Notes: a model not told the origin generated them from the letters alone. Shown: positions 1-6,350, counted from the first letter of the stretch. The stretch: DNA of 6,775 bases from Candidatus Aenigmatarchaeota archaeon (GCA_016202785.1 JACQOC010000111.1:1-6775), one strand, 5' to 3'. Made by a program: numbers and translations.

Positions 1-401
1 GAGCTGAAGTTATCGGCATGCTGGAGCTGTGGGAATTTCCAGAGTTTCGTTTCGTCGACCACATAGCGGTAGCAGCAAACCGGCGCGGCCAAGGTGTCGG
101 CGCCAAAATTTTCCGGCGCCTGATGCGGCCAGATCGCTTGTTGATTGCGGAGGCGGAACCGCCAACTAGCCAGGCGGCCAGGCGCCGTTTCACATTCTAT
201 GCGCGACTTGGCTTCAGCATCAACCGGTTTCCGTATGTGATGCCTGCCTACAACACGGAAAAGCGGCCAGTTCAACTGGTGATCATATCCTATCCGCGTG
301 CTCTCACCCCACCGGAATTCCGGAAGATAAAGGCGGTCTTGTACGGCCAAGTATACGGCCATAAAGGAAACGGCATTGGTTCTAGCGTGCAGGAATTATA
401 A
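1..401 (+). CDS. GNAT-family N-acetyltransferase, 5'-truncated by the window edge
   Basis: The frame is open from base 3 to the TAA at 399-401 and gives 132 visible residues. The start codon is most likely outside the window. The first ATG is at 18, but the in-frame residues before it (A-E-V-I-G) look like the usual GNAT strand with a conserved glycine. The central block F-V-D-H-I-A-V followed by N-R-R-G-Q-G-V-G-A is the beta4/alpha3 motif A that binds the acetyl-CoA pyrophosphate (R/Q-x-x-G-x-G/A type). A later F-Y-A-R-L-G-F segment matches GNAT motif B, where a Tyr often acts as general acid. GNAT proteins transfer an acetyl group from acetyl-CoA to an amine; the acceptor here cannot be told. 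The last codons and the stop overlap the box A of the next gene. The family call is firm and the substrate is unknown. Confidence 0.8.
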   Translation, partial: AEVIGMLELWEFPEFRFVDHIAVAANRRGQGVGAKIFRRLMRPDRLLIAEAEPPTSQAARRRFTFYARLGFSINRFPYVMPAYNTEKRPVQLVIISYPRALTPPEFRKIKAVLYGQVYGHKGNGIGSSVQEL

Positions 402-402
402 C
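394..402 (+). promoter_or_regulatory. TATA box (box A) of the RNA methyltransferase gene
   Basis: The sequence AATTATAAC has its TTATAA core at 396-401, centred about 24 nt upstream of the ATG at 422, so transcription should start at or near the start codon. The TAA of this core is also the stop codon of the preceding acetyltransferase gene. The call rests on spacing and composition alone. Confidence 0.65.
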
Positions 403-421
403 CTAAACGCCAACCATTCCT

Positions 422-1249
422 ATGCACATTCCCGAGCGCCTGCTGCAGCGGCTCATGCTTCTGGGCCTAGAACCTTCCATTTATGCCACCCGGTCCAGGA
501 AATGCGTGCTGTCGCGCGCGCCGCTCAACCTGGAGCCAGTTCCTTGGTATCGGCACGCCTATTATTTGCCGGACGATTTTGCCGAACGGAAGTATTATTT
601 CATCCTTGACCCGGTCTCGATCGTGCCGTGCCTGGCGCTGGAGCCGCAGCAAGGTGATGCCATACTCGACATGTGCGCCGCACCCGGCGCCAAGACCTTC
701 ATCCTGTCATTCCTTACCGGCAACCAAGCCGGAATTGTTGCCAACGACATCGACCGTGCCCGGATCCGTAGACTACAAAACAATGTCGCACGGTTCCGGC
801 TCAATGCCGCTATATCCAACATGTCCGGCCGCAAGCTGGCCGGCCAATACGACAAAATTCTGCTGGATGCGCCGTGCTCCGGAGAGGGAATGGTGAACAA
901 GGCCCGCAAGGTGTTCGCAACCTGGAGCGAGAAGCGCGTCATGGCCTTTGCCAGAAAGCAGAAGCGCCTGCTTGCCCACGCATTCGGGTTGCTGGCCGAA
1001 AACGGCATTCTGGTCTACTCTACCTGCACCTTTGCCCCGGAGGAGAATGAGGCCGTGGTCAGTCATCTGCTGGAACAATTCCCGGACGCGGTCGTCGAGC
1101 ACATTGCCATTAACGGCCTCCGGCATGCCTACGGAGTTGCCGAATGGGATGGGAGCAAGTTTGCTGGCCAAATCCGCCAATGCCTGCGCATCTACCCGCA
1201 GCACAACCACACATCTGGCTTCTTTGTGGCGCGGATAAGAAAACGTTGA
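422..1249 (+). CDS. Sun/NOL1/NOP2-family RNA (cytosine-5) methyltransferase
   Basis: This 275-residue SAM-dependent methyltransferase should form 5-methylcytosine in tRNA or rRNA. The SAM loop is D83-x-C-A-A-P-G-A-K91, and N108-D109 is the usual acidic motif contacting the ribose of SAM. Motif IV, D149-A-P-C152-S-G-E-G, and motif VI, S200-T-C202-T, hold the two family cysteines; in studied enzymes the motif VI Cys is the nucleophile and the motif IV Cys helps release product. The C-terminal H-T-S-G-F-F block is also typical. The protein is slightly short for archaeal Trm4-like enzymes (about 300 residues), with a small N-terminal region and no PUA domain. The ATG at 422 fits a leaderless start about 24 nt after a TATA box. 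The family is certain; the RNA target (tRNA as in Trm4, or rRNA) is not shown. Confidence 0.92.
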   Translation: MHIPERLLQRLMLLGLEPSIYATRSRKCVLSRAPLNLEPVPWYRHAYYLPDDFAERKYYFILDPVSIVPCLALEPQQGDAILDMCAAPGAKTFILSFLTGNQAGIVANDIDRARIRRLQNNVARFRLNAAISNMSGRKLAGQYDKILLDAPCSGEGMVNKARKVFATWSEKRVMAFARKQKRLLAHAFGLLAENGILVYSTCTFAPEENEAVVSHLLEQFPDAVVEHIAINGLRHAYGVAEWDGSKFAGQIRQCLRIYPQHNHTSGFFVARIRKR

Positions 1250-1256
1250 TCGTCAC

Positions 1257-1266
1257 ACTTATAATG
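1257..1266 (+). promoter_or_regulatory. TATA box (box A) of the VOC-family gene
   Basis: The sequence ACTTATAATG has its TTATAA core at 1259-1264, centred about 24 nt before the ATG at 1286. This spacing supports the ATG at 1286 over the in-frame TTG at 1280. Confidence 0.65.
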
Positions 1267-1285
1267 TTGCCGTGCTAATTTGGGT

Positions 1286-1723
1286 ATGGCCACCAAGATC
1301 TTCATCAACCTGCCGGTGAAGGAGCTTAAGCGGTCCATGGATTTCTTCACCAAGCTCGGCTTTTCCTTCAACCCGCGGTTCACTGACCAGAATGCGGCCT
1401 GCCTGGTGATCAGCGACAGCATCTATGCGATGCTGGTGATGGAGAAGTTCTTCCTAACCTTCACCAAGAAGCAGGTTTGTAACACGGCAACACATGCAGA
1501 GACCATCAATGCCATTGCCGTCGGCAGCCGGCAGCAGGTCGACACGATTATGCAGGCGGCGCTCAAGGCCGGAGCCATCGAACATCGACCGGCCCAAGAC
1601 TATGGTTGGATGTACGGCCGAAGCTTCCAGGATCTGGATGGCCATTTGTGGGAAGTGTTCCATATGGATGAGAGCAAGGCCGGCCAGGCAGCAGCAAGTG
1701 CGCCTGGCCATGCTTCCGTCTAG
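1286..1723 (+). CDS. VOC-superfamily (glyoxalase / bleomycin-resistance fold) protein
   Basis: This 145-residue protein has the vicinal-oxygen-chelate pattern of two beta-alpha-beta-beta-beta modules. The first opens I-F-I-N-L-P-V followed by a helix with S-M-D-F-F-T-K-L-G-F. The second has V-D-T-I-M-Q-A-A-L-K-A-G-A, then F-Q-D-L-D-G-H-L-W-E-V-F (about residues 114-125). The closing E123 is at the usual position of a VOC metal ligand. The first-module ligand position near I-N-L holds Asn rather than His or Glu, as in many uncharacterised VOC proteins with no proven enzyme activity. The length is typical. A 20-residue Ala/Gly/Ser-rich tail follows the fold. The gene runs towards the SAHH-like gene with about 30 bases between their stop codons, and no terminator stem is evident there. 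Substrate and metal are unknown. Confidence 0.85.
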   Translation: MATKIFINLPVKELKRSMDFFTKLGFSFNPRFTDQNAACLVISDSIYAMLVMEKFFLTFTKKQVCNTATHAETINAIAVGSRQQVDTIMQAALKAGAIEHRPAQDYGWMYGRSFQDLDGHLWEVFHMDESKAGQAAASAPGHASV

Positions 1724-1753
1724 TCTGCCCCTACCCAGATAGCCGCATGCCGC

Positions 1754-2827
1754 TCATGGCAGGCACTCTTCCACACTCTCACCAAACTGTTGCTGCCATC
1801 GGCTCACAACCACCCGGTCTATTTCTTCCGGATAGGCGTGCAGCCCGGGACTGAAATCACCCGCCTGCAGCAGGTTGATGCCGTAGTTGTGCGCGTAGAA
1901 TACTGGGTCTATGTAGCGCATGGCGGTCGGATCGGCAAGGCAAAAATTGACTGGCTGTTTCCCGTTAAGCACCTGCCCTTCTGTGAAGGCTGCGCCAAAC
2001 TCATCGTCCGCGCCCAGGTTGGCCAACACCTTACCTTGGAAGTCGTCTGGGTGGTAGTGCTCCGTTATCAGGCCAGGCACGCCGCTCGCAGTCACTATCG
2101 CGTATGCGTTTTGCACCGCCGCAGACACGGCAACCGTGCTGCCGCCATGAATCGCAGCATAGCCGCGCCGGCGCGCTTCCGTCAGCGCGTTCTGGTCCAC
2201 GTCGACTATCGTGATGCGACCGGCAGGGCCGCGCAATGACCGTGCGGCCCCCCGGCCGACCTTGCCGAAGCCGAAAATGACAAAGTCTTTGCCATGAAAT
2301 TCACTGCCAAGCAACTGTTGCAAGGCACGTAGCAGGCCGTCGCCCGTGCCGAGGCAGGTTTCCAGCTGCTTCAGCCGTGAGCGGTCAACGCTTACCACCG
2401 GATATGGCACCTCGCGGCCCACATAACGCCGCTCCCCGGCTTTGGTCAATTCCACTGCGCCCTTGGCGGCCACTCTACCTTGGAACTCGGCACCAGTGTC
2501 GAGCACGTAGTCGAAGCGACCGCTGATTTTGTTGTGATCGGTTTCCCAGTGGATGCCGGCTGCCGTCAGGAATGCCACGGCAGCCGCGTCCGGCCGGACG
2601 AAGGACGGGTTCGTCATTATAACTTCTGCGCCGCCCGTGACCAGCGGCTCAATCTTCAGCAGCGTGTTCCGGAACAGCGGGACGTTGTGCAGTATCCGGA
2701 GCCCGGCGTAGGGCTTGGTCGCAGCTGCGTCGTGCAGCATTTCCCGGAGGAACGGCATCTCCGGCCCATACCGCTGCCGCAGCGGGTCGAGCAGGCGGGA
2801 GAAGCGTTTCGCGGCCGTGGCCATCAT
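1754..2827 (-). CDS. Divergent S-adenosylhomocysteine hydrolase (SAHH)-like NAD-binding protein
   Basis: This 357-residue protein can be aligned with adenosylhomocysteinase over almost its whole length, although SAHH is usually 400-480 residues. The N-terminal substrate-domain match includes L46-H47 (SAHH LHM) followed by L-V-T-G-G-A-E-V, V-L-D-T-G-A-E (SAHH ILDDGGD), and V-E126-L-T-K-A-G (SAHH EETTTG). P-V-V-S-V with K153 matches the NVNDSVTK segment. The Rossmann NAD motif is G186-F-G-K-V-G-R-G193, with acidic D209 ending the second strand. Several SAHH active-site residues differ: the Asp of KSKFDN is not kept, the His of N-I-G-H is Ala (N-L-G-A263), and the His of G-H-P is Asp (A-D289-P). 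The C-terminal cofactor tail with Lys and Tyr is missing. A different dehydrogenase or hydrolase reaction is therefore plausible. A second ATG at 2824 fits the TATA spacing slightly better than the ATG at 2827. Confidence 0.8.
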   Translation of the reverse strand: MMATAAKRFSRLLDPLRQRYGPEMPFLREMLHDAAATKPYAGLRILHNVPLFRNTLLKIEPLVTGGAEVIMTNPSFVRPDAAAVAFLTAAGIHWETDHNKISGRFDYVLDTGAEFQGRVAAKGAVELTKAGERRYVGREVPYPVVSVDRSRLKQLETCLGTGDGLLRALQQLLGSEFHGKDFVIFGFGKVGRGAARSLRGPAGRITIVDVDQNALTEARRRGYAAIHGGSTVAVSAAVQNAYAIVTASGVPGLITEHYHPDDFQGKVLANLGADDEFGAAFTEGQVLNGKQPVNFCLADPTAMRYIDPVFYAHNYGINLLQAGDFSPGLHAYPEEIDRVVVSRWQQQFGESVEECLP

Positions 2828-2843
2828 GCTAGTTGCACGGAAA

Positions 2844-2851
2844 ACTTAAAT
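2844..2851 (-). promoter_or_regulatory. TATA box (box A) of the SAHH-like gene
   Basis: On the minus strand ATTTAAGT has its TTTAAG core at 2850-2845, centred about 21 nt before the ATG at 2827 and about 24 nt before the ATG at 2824. It implies that the SAHH-like gene is transcribed apart from the redox operon, which ends 67 nt upstream. Confidence 0.55.
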
Positions 2852-2894
2852 GCCGCATGCCATAGGCCGGCGTGCCACCTACCGAAACCTGGCC

Positions 2895-3944
2895 TCAGCC
2901 GAAAGTGAAGGTGTACAGCTCAAAACCTGGTTCTGCTCTGATTTCCAGCAGATGAGTCCCGTATACCGGGGTCGAGACGATGTTATACAGCCGATGCGCA
3001 TCGATCGTCACCCTGGCCGTGCCGTTCTCCAGGGCCCCGTCGCTGCCGAGGTTTTCGCTGGTCAAAGTTTTGCCGTCGAGCAGGATGGCCAGACCGGCGT
3101 TGCCGCCGGCCACGATGTTGACCTCCTTGGCCGTATACATCAGCCGTACCGTGCCGTCGCTTACGGCAATCATCCGGTCATTTTCGTTCTTCCAGCTGCC
3201 GTACAGATAAACGGTGTTGTCCTGGCTGGTGGCCGCCGGCCTGTATTCGACCACCGTTCCCGGCTGGAAGCCCTCCGGATTGCCGAGTGGCGCGCGCGCG
3301 AAGCCATAGCCGAGGTACAGCTCCGGCGTGCCGATGCTGCGGTAATCAGTAGTTTCCTTAACTTTGGTCATGTTCGCAGCGACCTTGGCCCCGGCCTCAG
3401 CCAGCAGCGACTGGATCGCGCGCTCGGTCTCCGCATAGCCGCCCTCCCCGATGTGGTCGTACCGCATGTTGCCGTCCGCGTCCACCAAGTATTTCCTCGG
3501 CCAATAGCGGTTCTGGAACGCGTTCCAGGTCGCATAATCGTTGTCCTGCGCCACTGCATATTTTATCCCGTATTTCGCGATTGCCGCCTTGACGTTGTCA
3601 TAGCCCTTTTCGAACTCGAATTCCGGCGTGTGAACGCCGATGGTGACCAATCCTTGGTCTGCATATTTCGCATGCCAGTCCTTCAGGTACGGGAGCGTGC
3701 GGATGCAGTTGATGCAGCTGTCGGTCCTGAAGTCGACCAGCACTACCTTGCCCTTCAGGCCGGCGATGGTGAGCGGCTCAGAGTTAAGCCAGCCCTTGAT
3801 GCCGGCCAGCTCCGGCGCCTTGCCCAATACCGGCAGGCCGCTTTTCGCGCCGGCCGGCTGCAGTTGCGGCGCGTTGACGGTGATAAGCGTGCCAAGGATT
3901 ACAAAGGCTGCCACCAGGCCGAAGACCGCAACCTCGATTTTCAC
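2895..3944 (-). CDS. DipZ-type membrane-anchored thioredoxin with C-terminal beta (CBM-like) module
   Basis: This 349-residue protein matches the extracytoplasmic part of mycobacterial-type DipZ. Residues 4-23 form an uncleaved signal anchor. A TlpA-like thioredoxin domain (about 45-180) has the S-C77-I-N-C80 redox motif, then G-V-H-T-P-E-F, Y-W-P-R (the cis-Pro-like loop) and G-E-G-G-Y. A beta-rich module (about 186-349) starts T-P-E-L-Y-L-G-Y-G and ends F-T-F-G, as DipZ C-termini do; it is described as carbohydrate-binding-like. The role should be thiol exchange outside the membrane with electrons from CcdA. The GTG start at 3944 overlaps the ccdA stop (GTGA) and follows an AAAGGAG ribosome site by 8 nt. 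An open frame continues upstream to 4358 but only runs through ccdA. The Trp usually found four residues before the first Cys (F-W-T-Y-S-C) is Arg73, an AGG codon. Family call high; the partner protein is unknown. Confidence 0.9.
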   Translation of the reverse strand: MKIEVAVFGLVAAFVILGTLITVNAPQLQPAGAKSGLPVLGKAPELAGIKGWLNSEPLTIAGLKGKVVLVDFRTDSCINCIRTLPYLKDWHAKYADQGLVTIGVHTPEFEFEKGYDNVKAAIAKYGIKYAVAQDNDYATWNAFQNRYWPRKYLVDADGNMRYDHIGEGGYAETERAIQSLLAEAGAKVAANMTKVKETTDYRSIGTPELYLGYGFARAPLGNPEGFQPGTVVEYRPAATSQDNTVYLYGSWKNENDRMIAVSDGTVRLMYTAKEVNIVAGGNAGLAILLDGKTLTSENLGSDGALENGTARVTIDAHRLYNIVSTPVYGTHLLEIRAEPGFELYTFTFG

Positions 3945-4663
3945 CCTTTCAGCTCCTTTGCCGCGGTCCCGGCCATATAGGATAAGAAAGCCGGTATTAG
4001 CGGCAATATGCACGGCGACAGGAAGGTAAGGATGCCTGCTATAAAGGCAACCGCCACGTTCACCTGCCCAGCCTCGGTGACGGCGCCTTCGGTGCCGACG
4101 AAGAAGCTGGCGATGATGCCGATGTAGTTGAACGTGACCAGCAGGCCCAAAGCGACCAGGAACAGACCGCCGACGATGTTGAAATATCTGAGCAGGCCCT
4201 GCGACCGCTCCAGGAGGGCGGAGAAGCGCGCGGTGAATGCTCCGGCAAGGAGGAACGGTACGCCGATGCCGAGCGAATAGGCGAACAGCAGCAGGAAGCC
4301 CAGGCCAGGCGCGGTTGCCGCGAGAGCATAGATGGAGCCAAGGATGGCGCCGACGCACGGCGTCCAGCCGGCCGCGAACGCCATGCCAAACACCAGCGAG
4401 GTAAGGTAGCTGCTGCCCAACCGTCTGACTTTGAACTTGTGCTCGCGCGCCAGGAATGGAATGGTGTAACGTGTAGACATTATCAGGTACAGGCCGAACA
4501 GCGTGATAGTGATGCCGCCAGCGACCCGCAGGATGTTGACGACATTAAAGGCCACATTAGACAGCAAAGTTTGCAGCAGCACGCCAATGATGGAGAACAC
4601 TAGGGTGAAGCCGAGCACGAAGAACGCCGAGTTCAGGAAAATTACCGCCTGCTTGTTTGCCAT
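3941..4663 (-). CDS. ccdA: CcdA-family thiol-disulfide electron carrier, apparently circularly permuted
   Basis: This 240-residue, six-helix membrane protein should carry electrons across the membrane through two intramembrane cysteines to extracytoplasmic thioredoxins. The order of conserved segments is unusual. It starts directly at canonical TM2 (F-V-L-G-F-T-L-V-F, residues 7-33), then TM3 (41-63), TM4 with G-W-T-P-C103 (about 85-115), TM5 with Y-S-L-G-I-G-V-P-F (119-140) and TM6 (160-188). It ends with the canonical first helix, F-L-S-P-C218-I-L-P-L-I-P (203-232). Normal CcdA begins with that helix. Basic loops at 63-85 and 142-160 and the tail A-A-K-E-L-K-G are predicted inside; the acidic, lysine-free linker at 188-203 is outside. 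The ATG at 4663 lies 4 nt after the lipoprotein stop. Both cysteines are kept, so it should be functional. Confidence 0.9.
   Translation of the reverse strand: MANKQAVIFLNSAFFVLGFTLVFSIIGVLLQTLLSNVAFNVVNILRVAGGITITLFGLYLIMSTRYTIPFLAREHKFKVRRLGSSYLTSLVFGMAFAAGWTPCVGAILGSIYALAATAPGLGFLLLFAYSLGIGVPFLLAGAFTARFSALLERSQGLLRYFNIVGGLFLVALGLLVTFNYIGIIASFFVGTEGAVTEAGQVNVAVAFIAGILTFLSPCILPLIPAFLSYMAGTAAKELKG
3953..3959 (-). promoter_or_regulatory. Shine-Dalgarno site inside the ccdA 3' end
   Basis: AAAGGAG on the minus strand lies 8 nt before the GTG at 3944, within the last codons of ccdA. It decides the GTG start and indicates that downstream operon genes use ribosome-binding sites while first genes are leaderless. 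Confidence 0.7.
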
Positions 4664-4667
4664 AGCT

Positions 4668-5234
4668 CTAGGATGCCTTCCCTATTTCCGTAAGGTACCG
4701 TTGCGTGTCCCAAGTTTCGGGCGACTTTAGCACTTGCTGGCCGTTCCTGGTGAACACTTTGGTGTGCTGATATGCCACACCATGCTTTTCGGCTAGACCG
4801 CGCTCGAAGTCATCCGTGCTGCCGTCATTGAAGTTGACCCGGAAACCCACCACATTTTCGCTTTGCAGCTGGTCAAACGCTGCGTACAGCTGCGGCACTT
4901 CGGCTTTGCAGATTGGGCACCAGTCTGCATAGAAGTACAGCACAACCAGCCTGTTGGTCTGCATAGCTTGCTCGTAATCAGCCTGGACGAAATCGAGCAG
5001 CAGCGCGGATTTTCCGGCCAGCACTTGGCCCTGGTATTTAGCCATGGCCGTTTCCATGCCGCCGGCAGCCGTGCCGTTTTTTTCCATTACACCTTCCGGG
5101 CCGGCGGCTCCAGCATCCTTTCCCATCAAGCCTGCTGGCTTTTCCATCACGCCGCTGTCCTGGGTGGTGGTGCAGCCCGAGGCCAGGACCGCCAGGCTGA
5201 GAATGAGGACCGCCACGGCTTTGCCGCCAATCAT
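4668..5234 (-). CDS. Thioredoxin-fold lipoprotein with WCPIC motif
   Basis: From the ATG at 5234 this is a 188-residue precursor. A signal peptide ends in the lipobox L-A-S-G-C21, so the mature protein should be lipid-anchored outside the membrane through Cys21. Residues 22-66 form a flexible Gly/Ala/Met/Lys linker in which G-V-M-E-K occurs twice (28-32 and 48-52). The thioredoxin domain (about 75-188) has F-Y-A-D-W-C106-P-I-C109-K, the usual CxxC redox site. The loop that normally holds the cis-proline reads Y-Q-H-T-K here, with His in its place. As the first gene before ccdA it is the likely reductant acceptor of CcdA. The frame is open to an ATG at 5321, but that start would put 29 polar residues before the signal peptide and overlap the upstream gene. 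A TATA box about 27 nt before 5234 supports the shorter form. Confidence 0.9.
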   Translation of the reverse strand: MIGGKAVAVLILSLAVLASGCTTTQDSGVMEKPAGLMGKDAGAAGPEGVMEKNGTAAGGMETAMAKYQGQVLAGKSALLLDFVQADYEQAMQTNRLVVLYFYADWCPICKAEVPQLYAAFDQLQSENVVGFRVNFNDGSTDDFERGLAEKHGVAYQHTKVFTRNGQQVLKSPETWDTQRYLTEIGKAS

Positions 5235-5256
5235 GCTTAACGTTGCGCGCGGCCGG

Positions 5257-5267
5257 CTATTTAAAGG
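5257..5267 (-). promoter_or_regulatory. TATA box (box A) of the three-gene redox operon
   Basis: The minus strand reads CCTTTAAATAG, close to the ideal archaeal box A. It is centred 26-28 nt before the ATG at 5234. No other TATA box is evident before ccdA or the DipZ-like gene, whose spacings (4 nt gap and 4 nt overlap) fit co-transcription. Confidence 0.7.
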
Positions 5268-5301
5268 TTTTCCCAGATGGGTGTGCCGGAGCGTGAGGAC
5301 A

Positions 5302-6261
5302 TTATAGCATGTTTTCGCCAATCGTGGCCGAGGTCAGTTTGAGGCGCCTCCACACGGCAAAATTTTGGTAGTCGTCGTTCAGCTTCAATATCCGCGGGTC
5401 AAGCACTTCACCCAGCGCTTGTTCCATGTGCTCCAACAAAACCGCGTCATCGATGTGCTCGAGACCAAAAGACTGCTGGTGACTGGCGATTTCGATCCGA
5501 ACGGTTTCATCGTTTGCCCACACTTGCACCATGAGCGCACTGATACCGTTTTCCTTATCGCCCGCATGTTCTTTGAGTATTTCCTTGAGATCCGCAATGC
5601 CCAGCAACAATTTGCCAGCGGTCTGGATGCGCAGGCTTTGGTATATAGGATGCCGGGTCGCAGAAAGCCGTTCCAACTCCTTAGCCGGGTAGCCAGTCAG
5701 CTGCTCGATACGTTCCACAACGTCTTCATCCTTTAGCAACGCATCAATATTCGGGTAGCCGAGCGGGTACAAATGCTGGGTCCGAACGTAATCGAACAGC
5801 TGCAGCACGCACGCTTCGGCCTTCTGCGCACCGCTATTATCAAGCGCTTCCTGGTTCAGCTTGGCAAGCTCCGCTTGTTCCCGGTATTGGGTAAGATGTT
5901 GGATGCCCTGCACCGAATTGAACAATGCGAAGACCGCATCCAGCGGCGTGCCGAAGATGCGGTTCACTTCGTTGGCGCCAAGCACTTTCTTATCCAAGTA
6001 GCTCAGCTGGTTGGCATCGATGCCTTCCAGCTGCAGTTGCGCCGCAGTCTCGGCCTTGCCCTCCTGCGGCAGCATCGAATACACTTGGATCCTATTGTTG
6101 AGCTCGCAAGCGACTGATGCGCTGATGTTATAATTATCTTTCAATTGGAGGTGAAACGGTCGTTCCAGGATTGCTGGCCGATCTTGGCTGGCACGTTCCC
6201 GGTAAAATGCGTTGAGCTCACTCCAGAACATCTTCAGCTTTTCATTCACATAGATTTTCAT
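5302..6261 (-). CDS. Unrecognised 319-residue soluble protein
   Basis: I do not recognise a family. The protein has no signal peptide, membrane segment, CxxC pair or nucleotide-binding loop. It looks mainly alpha-helical and acidic, with many Gln and Leu residues. Helix-like stretches include about 90-145 and 160-235. A mixed alpha/beta end (about 238-319) has a strand-like M-V-Q-V-W-A-N-D-E-T-V-R-I-E-I-A segment and then L-L-E-H-M-E-Q-A-L and L-N-D-D-Y. That end faintly recalls the C-terminus of GH3-type adenylating enzymes, but nothing like their ATP site is present, so I give it no weight. The ATG at 6261 has a TATA box about 24 nt upstream and its TAA stop lies 67 nt before the redox operon start. 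By eye its sequence is less GC-rich than the redox genes. It is a real gene on start, promoter and uninterrupted length, with unknown function. Confidence 0.75.
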   Translation of the reverse strand: MKIYVNEKLKMFWSELNAFYRERASQDRPAILERPFHLQLKDNYNISASVACELNNRIQVYSMLPQEGKAETAAQLQLEGIDANQLSYLDKKVLGANEVNRIFGTPLDAVFALFNSVQGIQHLTQYREQAELAKLNQEALDNSGAQKAEACVLQLFDYVRTQHLYPLGYPNIDALLKDEDVVERIEQLTGYPAKELERLSATRHPIYQSLRIQTAGKLLLGIADLKEILKEHAGDKENGISALMVQVWANDETVRIEIASHQQSFGLEHIDDAVLLEHMEQALGEVLDPRILKLNDDYQNFAVWRRLKLTSATIGENML

Positions 6262-6280
6262 AAGTGAATGGTAGAGAATG

Positions 6281-6290
6281 GCTTTAAATT
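6281..6290 (-). promoter_or_regulatory. TATA box (box A) of the unrecognised 319-residue gene
   Basis: The minus strand reads AATTTAAAGC, with its TTTAAA core centred about 24 nt before the ATG at 6261. It lies in the 114-base region between this gene and the divergent regulator, which holds no other clear element. Confidence 0.65.
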
Positions 6291-6350
6291 GCCACCCGGC
6301 GTGTTGTCATCTGTCCGGTGCGCTATTGGTGTGGAAAATATCATTGGCCG

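Noticed and set aside
595..1210. Minus-strand open frames opposite the RNA methyltransferase
   Set aside because: They lie opposite conserved methyltransferase motifs and show no family features of their own.
1724..1753. Possible terminator between the convergent VOC and SAHH-like genes
   Set aside because: The 30 bases hold no clear stem-loop and no T-run on either strand.
2850..3980. Long plus-strand open frame of 376 codons opposite the DipZ-like gene
   Set aside because: It is antisense to a gene with clear family motifs, has no recognisable domain, and has the composition expected of a GC-rich shadow frame.
3945..4358. Upstream extension of the DipZ-like gene, which would give a 487-residue protein
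   Set aside because: This part overlaps ccdA in another frame, is Arg/His-rich and unlike any DipZ segment. The GTG at 3944 has a good ribosome site and is followed by a signal anchor.
3941..4663. A frameshift or broken gene as the cause of the odd CcdA helix order
   Set aside because: All six helices are in one uninterrupted frame, both cysteines are kept, and the gene joins its neighbours with normal operon spacing at both ends.
5235..5321. Longer start of the thioredoxin lipoprotein at 5321
   Set aside because: It would put 29 polar residues before the signal peptide, overlap the upstream gene by 20 bases and run across the TATA box.
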